A stretch of DNA of 33,498 nucleotides from Bradyrhizobium uaiense. Lineage in GTDB: Bacteria > Pseudomonadota > Alphaproteobacteria > Rhizobiales > Xanthobacteraceae. Below are positions 1 through 6,429 of the stretch, piece after piece (positions within the stretch are counted from its first letter, which is position 1; the number at the start of each line of letters is the position of its first letter). Where the stretch lies: NCBI RefSeq assembly GCF_010811875.1, contig NZ_VKHP01000083.1:1-33498 (forward strand), in the 5' to 3' direction. The notes beneath the pieces were generated by a model. It did no database searches. It saw only the letters and a program-made list of their open reading frames with translations, and was not told where the DNA came from. The translations under genes were made by a program, and so were the position numbers.

Positions 1-1
1 C

Positions 2-634
2 GCCATGCGTGCCGACCGGCGCCTGACCAATCGCCTCGCCGCAGCCAAGCTGCGCTTCGTCGACGCCTGTATCGAAGACGTCGACTTCGCGTCCCGCCGC
101 GGCCTTGACCGGCGCAACACCCTGCAACTGGCGCAAGGCGCTTGGCTGAAAGCCCATGAGAACTTCATCATCACCGGCCTGACCGGGACTGGTAAAACCT
201 GGCTGGCGTGCGCCTTCGGACGCCAGGCGGCCAGGCTCGATCATTCCGTCCTTTATTTGCGTATGCCGCGCCTGTTCGAAGACCTCGCCATGGCCCGTCT
301 CGATGGTCGCTTCCCGCGCCTCATCGACAAGCTCGCACGGGTCCAGTTGCTCATCCTCGACGACTGGGGCACCCACACCCTCAATGATCAGCAGCGCCTT
401 GATCCCCTCGAAATCTTCGAAGAGCGCTATAGGCGCAAATCGACCTTGATTACCGCCCAGCTGCCCGTTGCCCAATGGCACGACATGATCGGCGAGCCAA
501 CCATCGCAGACGCTATCCTCGACCGGATCATCCACAACTCCCACCGCATCGCTCTCGAAGGCGACAGCATGCGAAGGAAAAAAGCCGCGCGCCCCTTGAC
601 CGACGTCGAAAACAGCGAAACGAATACCAACTGA
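2..634 (+). CDS. istB: IstB-like transposition helper ATPase (5' end outside window)
   Basis: This is the ATP-binding helper protein of an IS21-family transposon, a DnaC/AAA+-type ATPase that works with the IstA transposase in target selection. The Walker A motif is GLTGTGKTW and the Walker B region is LLILDDWG. The C-terminal part has the family pattern with YRRKSTLITAQLP, the W-H-x-x-I-G segment and the DAILDRIIHNSHRIAL stretch. The frame is open to the window edge. About 210 residues are seen against roughly 250 in the family, so the first 40 or so residues lie upstream, and the ATG at base 5 is probably internal. The stop codon is intact, so the protein may be functional if istA is present. 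Confidence 0.9.
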   Translation, partial: AMRADRRLTNRLAAAKLRFVDACIEDVDFASRRGLDRRNTLQLAQGAWLKAHENFIITGLTGTGKTWLACAFGRQAARLDHSVLYLRMPRLFEDLAMARLDGRFPRLIDKLARVQLLILDDWGTHTLNDQQRLDPLEIFEERYRRKSTLITAQLPVAQWHDMIGEPTIADAILDRIIHNSHRIALEGDSMRRKKAARPLTDVENSETNTN

Positions 635-672
635 CTTCAACAACCAGGCAACCAAAAGCCAGCGCCGCCACG

Positions 673-743
673 CTGTCCGCGATTTAGCGAAACTGCTGTC
701 CGTCAGTTAGCGAAACCACTGTCCCGTTTTTGCGAAATACGCA
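673..743 (+). repeat. Triple 23-bp-period terminal repeats of the IS21 element
   Basis: Three related units start at 673, 696 and 719, exactly 23 bp apart. Each begins CTGTCC and ends in GCGAAA, for example CTGTCCGCGATTTAGCGAAA at 673-692. The third unit is more diverged in the middle (CGTTTTT). Multiple short repeats at the ends are typical of IS21-family elements and serve as transposase binding sites. Confidence 0.75.
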
Positions 744-851
744 TCGAGCGCGCGATCGGAAGTGGAGAGTCCGCCGTGCGCGCGCCAGCCTCCGCTGTAT
801 CACGCCCGCCGACAATCTTGGATCGGATGGCGTCCTTGACAAAGCAAGTTC

Positions 852-1148
852 TCAGTCGAGATCTTCCGGCGTGATATCGCGAGCACCGTGCAGCACTCGC
901 ACCATCTCAACGCCGTTAGGAAACGCTTCGTAGAAGAGTACGTAGTTGCCGACCGGGAAGCTCCGAATGCTCATACCCAACTCGGGCCGCTGTCGGCCCG
1001 CCAGTGGATTCTCGGCAAGCATCTGAAAGACGTTGCCGATTCGATCGAGCACGCGGTCCGCAGCGGCGATATTGTCTGATGCGATGAAGAGCCAAATCTC
1101 GTCCAGGTCGGTCTCGGCCTAGGGCCGCCTGGTGAGATTACCCGCCAT
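852..1148 (-). pseudogene. parE: ParE/RelE-type toxin interrupted by a nonsense codon
   Basis: Read from the ATG at 1148, the frame encodes about 98 codons, the usual ParE length. Codon 10 is TAG (1119-1121), in the sequence MAGNLTRRP-stop-AETDLDEIW. After the stop the frame continues with family features: DEIWLFIA, ADRVLDRIGNV, AGRQRPELG, SFPVGNYVLFY and VRVLHGARDI. The ATG overlaps the antitoxin stop by 11 bases, the normal ParDE arrangement. A single base change (for example CAG to TAG) would explain the break. Restart at an internal GTG (1052) would give a 66-residue remnant lacking the first third. A functional toxin is therefore unlikely unless the stop is read through. Confidence 0.75.
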
Positions 1149-1416
1149 GCTTCCCGGCTCTCAGCCGTTCACGTCCTCGGGCCTTAATTTGTTCGACCAG
1201 TTCGCCGGGCTCAAACGGCTCGGCCGGACCGCTTTCAAGGCCTTCCTGTATGGCAGCACGCAATGCTTCAAGCTTCGCCTTGCGACGCTCCTCGCGTTCT
1301 TCAACAAGGCGCAGTCCCTCCCGCATCACTTCGCTAGCGGTTGCATAGCGACCGCTGTCGACGAGATCCTTGATGAAGCTCTCGTAGTGCTTGCCGACAG
1401 TATAACTCGTGGCCAT
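1138..1416 (-). CDS. parD: ParD-like antitoxin (CopG/Arc type)
   Basis: This is the antitoxin of a type II ParDE module, which binds and neutralises ParE and represses its own promoter. The protein has 92 residues. It starts MATSYTVGKHYESFIKDLV, carries the ribbon-helix-helix pattern SGRYATASEVMREGLRLVEEREERR, and has a charged C-terminal tail that would bind toxin. Two ATG codons are six bases apart (1422 and 1416). The downstream one is chosen because the AGGCAAGGAG ribosome site directly abuts the first ATG. The gene overlaps parE by 11 bases. The antitoxin looks intact although the toxin is broken, so it may be left as a solitary repressor or as immunity against a related toxin elsewhere. 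Confidence 0.88.
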   Translation of the reverse strand: MATSYTVGKHYESFIKDLVDSGRYATASEVMREGLRLVEEREERRKAKLEALRAAIQEGLESGPAEPFEPGELVEQIKARGRERLRAGKHGG

Positions 1417-1435
1417 ACGCATCTCCTTGCCTCAT

Positions 1436-1465
1436 AATATATTACTTTATGCTATAGCCCCGCAA
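1436..1465 (-). promoter_or_regulatory. Probable parDE promoter
   Basis: On the minus strand a TTGCGG (-35-like, 1460-1465) is followed after 18 bp by TATATT (-10-like, 1436-1441), about 20 bp before the antitoxin start. The -10 sits in a short AT-rich palindromic patch (AATATATT), as is common for ParD autoregulatory operators. This is pattern reading only. Confidence 0.4.
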
Positions 1466-1659
1466 GGGTTTCTAAATACCGCGCCTCGGTTCTCCAGCCA
1501 CGTGGGGCTATAGAAGGACGGGGGCGAACGGTTGATAAGTGACGAAATCACTTGGCCCAGCCCGTCCGAGGCGCCTTTGCTAGCGCCACACCACCTTCGT
1601 GTGGGAGGCATGAACAACGACCAAGGAGATCAGCCCGCAATGCCCTGAGCACGGGCCCC

Positions 1660-1806
1660 CTATTCTGCGGCGGAGGCCGCTGCCTCCTCGACGAGCCGCC
1701 GGACTTGTCGCGCCGGCGCCTTGAGATTGGCGGTAGCTGCGAGAATCGGCACAAGCGCACCACCAAGAAAGATCCCGGCCCGATGACTCGTAGCGCCATC
1801 TCTCAA
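1660..1806 (-). other. Possible small ORF or 3' gene fragment
   Basis: A minus-strand frame of about 48 codons ends at a TAG (1660-1662). It reads like protein: a hydrophobic segment GIFLGGALVPILAA, then a charged tail (QVRRLVEEAAASAAE). Only a TTG (1806) is available as a start, with no clear ribosome site, and an in-frame TGA lies a little further upstream. It may be the tail of a decayed gene. No family was recognised. Confidence 0.25.
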
Positions 1807-1831
1807 TTTTAGGGCGGGAAAATGGGTGACC

Positions 1832-1996
1832 TCAGTGCCGGCTGGTCAGCGTGATCTCGAGTTGATTCTCTGGCTGACCAACGCGCCGTTCGTAATTGGC
1901 GGCCAGCTGCAACAAGCGCACCTTGATGAACGGGTCAGCTTGCTCGGCAAGTTCCCGCACGGTCCGCGCCCTCTCTCTACAAAACTCGTCGTCCAT
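1832..1996 (-). CDS. Small conserved hypothetical protein (54 aa)
   Basis: This short gene encodes a charged, helical 54-residue protein beginning MDDEFCRERARTVRELAEQ and continuing ADPFIKVRLLQLAANYERRV. The pattern (RERARxVRELAxxADPFxKxRLLxLAxxYE) is one I recognise from many short hypothetical proteins of Bradyrhizobium and relatives; its function is unknown. An AGGATG ribosome-site-like sequence lies just upstream of the ATG. The gene stands alone on the minus strand, with no obvious operon partner. Confidence 0.7.
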   Translation of the reverse strand: MDDEFCRERARTVRELAEQADPFIKVRLLQLAANYERRVGQPENQLEITLTSRH

Positions 1997-2423
1997 GACA
2001 TCCTACCAGAAATTGTCTCGCTGATAATGCCAGTTGAGAAGCGGGACTGCATATGACCGAGGTTACACTGCAAGATATTTCCCCAGTCCCAGCCCTTGGA
2101 AGCAAGCGTTCGCCTCATTTAGCAACAAGGGTCGGCGTGTCCTTGCCCTTTCCGCCAGACGACTTTGCACGGGCAGGTCCTGTTCGGCGGAACGACCACT
2201 GTGAACCGCTCAGAAAGCGGCGAGGAGATCGCCCTTCAATGCTCCGCTCCCCTCCTCTGAGGCCTCCAGGTCCAGCACAGTGACAGGAGCCAAATCTGTC
2301 ATGACATTATTGAGCAACAGATCACGCGCAGGGCTTTCTCCATCCGGATGGCATTTTTGCCAAGTTAAGTGCCGCGCGCCTCGCCCCCGGTGCGGGTGAC
2401 AGTTAAGTTAAGGCAACCCTGCT
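1997..2423 (-). other. Gene-poor stretch
   Basis: No coding region could be supported on either strand. A short direct repeat AAGTTAAG occurs near 2363 and 2404 around a GC-rich segment, without a recognisable role. Confidence 0.4.
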
Positions 2424-2882
2424 TCATGCTGTTCGTCGACTGGATCGACCTTTCCTGCGGCGTCGCCGCGAGCTCTGATGGCGACTGCGGGGAGCAATAA
2501 GTGAATTTGTTGGATCGGTGACCGCTTGCACAGGGACTTCGCTGGATGAGGGATCGATGGTCGATCGAAGCGGCTCTCTTTGAGCGGCGACCGCCCTTTC
2601 GAGTGCAGACAGGAATTGCCGCCCCTCTTGTGTAATTTCCCAGCCGAGAGCATCGCGAAAGACAAACTTCGCCGAAAAGATATTCAGATCCGGAGCATGT
2701 TCGGCCAACCGCTTCATGCGATCGGTCCAGTCGCGGCCGCTGTTCATCAGGATCTCCACGGCGCGTCGGACTTCGGCAACAGAGGCCCGCCCGGTGGGCT
2801 GACCGGCCAGCACTTTCAGGACGGTCAGCTGGAAGGACACTTGCCGTGTCTCCGATGGGCTGTGTGTGCAGTTCCCGTCCAA
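2424..2882 (-). CDS. Conserved hypothetical protein, possible winged-helix
   Basis: This protein of about 150 residues has an N-terminal two-thirds that looks like a small helical domain: VSFQLTVLKVLAGQPTGRAS, then VAEVRRAVEIL, DWTDRMKRLAEHAPDLNIFS, and GWEITQEGRQFLSALE. The final strand plus helix resembles the wing of a winged-helix fold. The pattern occurs in hypothetical proteins of rhizobia, to my knowledge without an assigned function. The C-terminus is a low-complexity basic tail (SSRRRRRKGRSSRR). The start is uncertain: the longest frame begins at a TTG (2882), but a GTG at 2840 is preceded at good spacing by GGAG and would remove 14 residues. The gene is not clearly linked to its neighbours. 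Confidence 0.6.
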   Translation of the reverse strand: MDGNCTHSPSETRQVSFQLTVLKVLAGQPTGRASVAEVRRAVEILMNSGRDWTDRMKRLAEHAPDLNIFSAKFVFRDALGWEITQEGRQFLSALERAVAAQREPLRSTIDPSSSEVPVQAVTDPTNSLIAPRSRHQSSRRRRRKGRSSRRTA

Positions 2883-3414
2883 TGGTTCAAGATCAGGGAA
2901 ACGTCGTCAACAACGTGCCGCCGTTAACCTCAACTATATTGGCTAACCACGAGCGCCGGCGTCCTGGGATTGCTCGCCGGCTGATGCGCGAGGAGTCCTC
3001 GAGCGGGCACGCTATCAGCACGCCGCAGGCTCGTATCGTCCATAACGGACGAACTCGCCTCGGTGCGCTCGTTTTAGAATCGACAGCACAAGCTTTGCGT
3101 CGGCCGGTGCAGCAAGTTGCTACAAGGACATGCGCGGCGTACACCTCCTGGCCCGCTGAGCAGGAGTGTACGGTTCGGACCATTCATGGCACCGAGGATA
3201 TTGTGTCAGGTCCATACTGCTCCAACGCGGGCAGAATCCGGAACTGCTGTGGCACCGGCGAGCAATGCCTTGATTGAAGCCGCCACGGGGCTTGCGGCAA
3301 AGCCTCAGTCCGAAGCGACGGTCGTAAAGGACCGCCCGGCGCACCAGATACAAGGCATCGCCGGACAGGTGCGAGATCACAAGTTGCAGAGGGCAGCCCG
3401 GAGGTGCACGTCAA
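2883..3414. other. Gene-poor stretch
   Basis: Several overlapping open frames exist on both strands, but none shows recognisable domains, a convincing ribosome site or a natural amino-acid composition (they are rich in Arg, Cys and Pro). They are treated as chance frames in GC-rich DNA. Confidence 0.4.
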
Positions 3415-3621
3415 TCAGCCAACCCGAAGATCCTCAGCTGACGTCTTGCCCGAGCGCCCGGCCTTGAGCTCGTAACTGACCCGAGCCCCCTCCTCAAGGG
3501 TGGTGTAACCGGCCTTTTCCACGGCACTGATGTGTACGAACACATCGGCACTTCCGTCCTCCGGCCGAATAAAACCATAACCTTTGCTGGAATTGAACCA
3601 CTTCACAATACCCGTTGCCAC
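3415..3621 (-). CDS. cspA: Cold-shock protein, CspA family
   Basis: This is a single cold-shock domain (OB fold) RNA chaperone of 68 residues. The nucleic-acid-binding motifs are KGYGFIRPEDG (RNP1) and DVFVHISAV (RNP2), with the usual start ATGIVKWFNSSKG and the rhizobial C-terminus YELKAGRSGKTSAEDLRVG. The GTG at 3621 is chosen as start because it gives the exact family N-terminus and has GGAG nine bases upstream. The longer frame from 3690 would add an unrelated 23-residue tail. The role is to melt RNA secondary structure, often at low temperature or in stationary phase. The gene appears monocistronic. Confidence 0.92.
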   Translation of the reverse strand: MATGIVKWFNSSKGYGFIRPEDGSADVFVHISAVEKAGYTTLEEGARVSYELKAGRSGKTSAEDLRVG

Positions 3622-3842
3622 GGCGGCATCTCCATCAGTGAACCTTCGTGATCTAGCGAAGAGTCTCGCAGCCATCAAGATGGGCGGCAAAACGACGCTC
3701 GTCCGCCGCGGCAGTCACGTCCGCAACTTTCTTGCTCGATGACTGAGACCCTGACTCTTTTGTGCGACGGCCGGCAGCAAGACCCTGACGTCGCAGATCT
3801 TCGTTTCAGGGGCGAGATCCGGATGGGCGTTCAGCCCGCGGC

Positions 3843-5471
3843 TCAATCATCGCCCGCCACCTTGTTACAGGATAGTTGCAGAGCCGACGACGTCGCATGC
3901 GCATCCGGAGCCGAGCTTGCGCGAATGCTGCGGTCTCCCTTGCAGAACCAGGCGACGGCAAACTCCTTTGCGCAACCCGGAGCAGGATCAGCAATCCGTG
4001 TCATCTCTGTACGAAACGCACACTCGTTCTTACCATTACACGCTTCTGCAAGCGCATCCGTGGTGTTGCCGCGCGCTGACATCCAGCGGCAATTGCCGCC
4101 ATACGTGCCGGAAACAACCGAAATACCCGATTGCGTGATGACATTCCCGACCGCACCCCGCAGTGCATACGCGGCCGCCGCACCAACAAGTGCGGCAAAG
4201 CCGACAATTCCCAATCGCATCAGGAGTCTGCGCTGTTCCGCCGAGGCCGCCTGATAGGCGCCGCGAATTCGCCTGCGGGCCGGTACCTCGAAGCCGAAAT
4301 GCAACAGGATCGCGGCGCAAGTTGCCAGGGCGAAAGCGAGAGCGAACGCACCGAGATGGCCAAGCAGTTGACTCGCCGTGTCCCAACGCACCACCGGAAA
4401 ACGCCGGAAGATGATGATGTGTATAAGATAAAGGGCAAAGCTGGCCTCGCCCAGAAAGACAAGCCACCTTGCTGACAACAGCCGTCCTGCAGTGCTGGCG
4501 GGCTGAGCCGCCGCGACAAGGATGAGCGCAACCGGCGCCGCCAGAGCGATATTGTTGCGTGTAATATCGAACAGGCTCATGGAAGCCCCAAATGGTGGCT
4601 TGTGGGCGGTAAACCAGAACACCCAGCTAATCGCGCCGACGCCAACAAGTGCCGCGATGTCGAGCAGAGCACGAGACGGCCTGAAATCCTGCTCCGACCA
4701 CACTTCATGGAGCCTTGCCAGGCAACAGCCGAGAACGAACTCCCACATCCTGCAAAACGGCGAAAAGTAGACGATCCAGAGGATCAGCGTGTTCTTCCAG
4801 TTCGGCAGAGCCGCCTCGGTGCCATAGGCATGAAGCGCAAACAGGTTGATGCGGCCCTGCAGCATGAGCACCGCAAGGTCGATGCCAAGCTCGATTGCGA
4901 CGGCTCCGACGGCGCAAACAACGGCGGAGGGCACAGTTCTGATCCGCGCAAGCAGAGGGCAAACGAGCGGAAAAACGAGATAGAAAAACCACTCGGTGCT
5001 CACCGACCAGGAGACGATGCCGACCTCCTCGTACTGCCAGACGGGAGCTACACCGGCGATATTTGCAAAGAACCAAGTTTGAACCATCCCGAGTTGAAAC
5101 GGGACAAGGTGCGTTGAGAATCCTTCGGCCGGCGCCTCGGTTCCGAGGAGCCACGGCCAGACAAACGGTCCAGTCAGCAATTCGACGAGAAAGAGAACAA
5201 CAAACAGAGGATAGATTCGCGCTATGCGCGCCACGAGAAAGTCCGGGATCGCTTTCCGGGGGCTCCTCACAATCGAGCTGCCATAGTTATATTGAATGAC
5301 AAAGCCACTCAGCGTGAAGAAGACCGACATTCCGAGCAGGCCGAGTGTCCCGACGCTGATATCGAGTCCGAGGCTCGGTCCCTGCAAGAACACGTTGCCG
5401 CCGTGAGACAATGCGACCGCTGCCGCCGCGACAAACCGGATACCGGTCAGTGCGGGTATCTGCTTAACCAT
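3843..5471 (-). CDS. Membrane acyltransferase (OafA/NodX type) with C-terminal lectin-like domain
   Basis: This is an integral-membrane acyltransferase-3 family protein of 542 residues. The N-terminus (IPALTGIRFVAAAAVALSHG) carries the conserved R and H of the family. FFTLSGFVIQYNYG, the ARIARIYPLF segment and WSVSTEWFFYLVFP follow, then about ten hydrophobic helices to residue 430. The family O-acetylates surface polysaccharides, and NodX does so on Nod factor. After the last helix comes an extra periplasmic domain of about 100 residues: SGTYGGNCRW, CNGKNECAF, ADPAPGCAKEFAVAWFC. Its cysteine spacing and YG, C-G, DP-x-x-GC and F-x-V-x-W-x-C pattern resemble the SUEL/rhamnose-binding lectin fold. 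That domain may hold the glycan substrate. A perfect 11-bp inverted repeat lies about 95 bp upstream. Lipid A, EPS and Nod-factor substrates cannot be told apart here. Confidence 0.85.
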   Translation of the reverse strand: MVKQIPALTGIRFVAAAAVALSHGGNVFLQGPSLGLDISVGTLGLLGMSVFFTLSGFVIQYNYGSSIVRSPRKAIPDFLVARIARIYPLFVVLFLVELLTGPFVWPWLLGTEAPAEGFSTHLVPFQLGMVQTWFFANIAGVAPVWQYEEVGIVSWSVSTEWFFYLVFPLVCPLLARIRTVPSAVVCAVGAVAIELGIDLAVLMLQGRINLFALHAYGTEAALPNWKNTLILWIVYFSPFCRMWEFVLGCCLARLHEVWSEQDFRPSRALLDIAALVGVGAISWVFWFTAHKPPFGASMSLFDITRNNIALAAPVALILVAAAQPASTAGRLLSARWLVFLGEASFALYLIHIIIFRRFPVVRWDTASQLLGHLGAFALAFALATCAAILLHFGFEVPARRRIRGAYQAASAEQRRLLMRLGIVGFAALVGAAAAYALRGAVGNVITQSGISVVSGTYGGNCRWMSARGNTTDALAEACNGKNECAFRTEMTRIADPAPGCAKEFAVAWFCKGDRSIRASSAPDAHATSSALQLSCNKVAGDD

Positions 5472-6255
5472 CGATGTCGCTCGTCATTTGCGAATGGGTA
5501 CAAATCCTGGGCGATCGATGGCACCAAAGGCACGCAGCTGGACACTTGCTAAAGGCAGGGAAGACTGATCGCATCACACGAGCGTGCCTTGCGATCAGTC
5601 AAACTTCTTCGAAAGCTCAAATCGGTTATCGGAGCGCCCTCGCACCTTATTGGGAGGCCGGTCAGCGCTGAAACTCTGACTTCTGGTAGGGCGGCTCAGA
5701 TTTTAGATCCATATTCCGACCGGTTCTGACCAAGCTATGTCCCCAGACTGTCATACTTGAACCGCGCCATTGTCTCACCGGAAGCCTTCCTGAATGGGTT
5801 GGCGCCAGGGCTCCATCTGCGAAGGGAGCTTGGGGCGCCAGGTACCCGATGAGAGCCCAGGTCAAAGCAACATGCTGAGAGTCTCTGGCAGTCTCACAAC
5901 GGATACATGCACCAGTTCACGTCCTGTGTGGGGACCGGGAGGCTATCATCAGCCAGCCACACTAGGAGATTCACGTGCAGCAGCGGAGCTGCACAAGGTG
6001 CCTATCCTCGTGACACTCGTTGCGGCGAGGCTCATCCGGCCACCAGCCGGCCCAAGGCAGCCGAGATTGAGATTGCTACCTGAACGCATCGCAAGCGGAA
6101 TGGGCAGCCAATCCGAGCCGCGCGTTCAATCTTTTTGACAGCAACTGCCAAGGAATCTCGCTGCGGATTGGTGCAGAACTTTACTATTCTTGTCCGGCAC
6201 GGCTGGCCGCGCTTTCGCTTGGGTCTGGCGTGCGAGAGAAGGAAAGGAACACGTG
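5472..6255. other. Long regulatory or gene-poor region
   Basis: No gene could be supported. It holds the 5563-5600 inverted repeat. Just beyond that lies a weak tts-box-like sequence on the plus strand (5598-5628): GTCA, then a perfect TCGAAAGCT, but with a wrong spacing of 11 instead of 9 and an off-position C/TA. A TTGACA lies at 6135-6140 and a TACTAT at 6182-6187, both upstream of the 22-residue peptide gene, but they do not pair as one promoter at normal spacing. Confidence 0.4.
5563..5600. repeat. Perfect 11-bp inverted repeat, possible operator
   Basis: GACTGATCGCA (5563-5573) and its exact complement TGCGATCAGTC (5590-5600) are separated by 16 bp, which includes a smaller CACG-AG-CGTG hairpin. 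There is no T tract on either side, so it is not an ordinary terminator. Placement 92-130 bp upstream of the acyltransferase start suggests an operator for a dimeric regulator or a relic of a mobile-element end. Confidence 0.5.
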
Positions 6256-6324
6256 ATGAAAAAGAAGATCGCTGAGATCAAGACCACGATCCGTACCACC
6301 ACTCCGTACACGGGTACGCTCTAG
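6256..6324 (+). CDS. 22-residue Thr-rich peptide: leader peptide or RiPP precursor
   Basis: A small gene with a good ribosome site (AAGGAAAGGAA, 6-7 bases before ATG) encodes a peptide that begins MKKKIAEIK and ends TTIRTTTPYTGTL. Seven of its last 13 residues are Thr. It is followed after 55 bp by a strong intrinsic terminator, then by the TPR gene at 6430. Two readings are possible. It may be a transcription-attenuation leader: length, Lys-rich start and Thr/Ile content are strikingly like E. coli ThrL. Or it may be a ribosomal peptide precursor with a Lys-rich leader and a Thr-rich core, the terminator giving extra precursor transcript. The genes downstream (TPR protein, MFS exporter) are not threonine biosynthesis, which favours the second or an unusual sensor. 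It was read manually. Confidence 0.6.
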   Translation: MKKKIAEIKTTIRTTTPYTGTL

Positions 6325-6379
6325 GTTGGTGCGGCAGATGCCTTGGATGCATCTACCTGATGAGAGCATAGCGGCATCG

Positions 6380-6408
6380 GAGGGTGGTCGTTTCGGCCAC
6401 CCTCTTTT
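6380..6408 (+). terminator. Intrinsic terminator or attenuator between peptide gene and TPR gene
   Basis: An 11-bp stem (GAGGGTGGTCG with CGGCCACCCTC, one G-T pair) with a TTT loop is followed by TTTT at 6405-6408. It lies 55 bp after the 22-residue peptide stop and 21 bp before the TPR start. The 5' arm is also partly complementary to the Thr-codon run of the peptide gene (6292-6304, CGTACCACCACTC). Coding-region RNA could therefore compete with terminator formation; that part is inference. Confidence 0.75.
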
Positions 6409-6429
6409 GCGACAGTTCGGGAGAGTAAA

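Larger units (their letters stand above)
1..743 (+). mobile_element. IS21-family insertion sequence, right-hand part
   Basis: The window opens inside an IS21-type element. It holds most of the helper ATPase gene istB, then about 40 bp of non-coding DNA, then a block of three 23-bp-spaced repeats ending near TTGCGAAATACGCA at about 743. IS21 elements have istA-istB followed by multiple terminal repeats bound by the transposase, and this order fits. The transposase gene istA would lie before base 1. The exact outer end (about 743) is inferred from the last repeat. The target duplication cannot be checked because the left end is missing. Confidence 0.8.

Noticed and set aside
5598..5628. Second tts box
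   Set aside because: TCGAAAGCT is perfect, but the GTCA is two bases too far and lacks GCTT; the downstream C and TA are off position, and no gene follows for over 600 bp.
5540..5640. nod box before the acyltransferase
   Set aside because: Some ATC/GAT and CAAATC pieces exist, but the 47-bp pattern could not be aligned without gaps.
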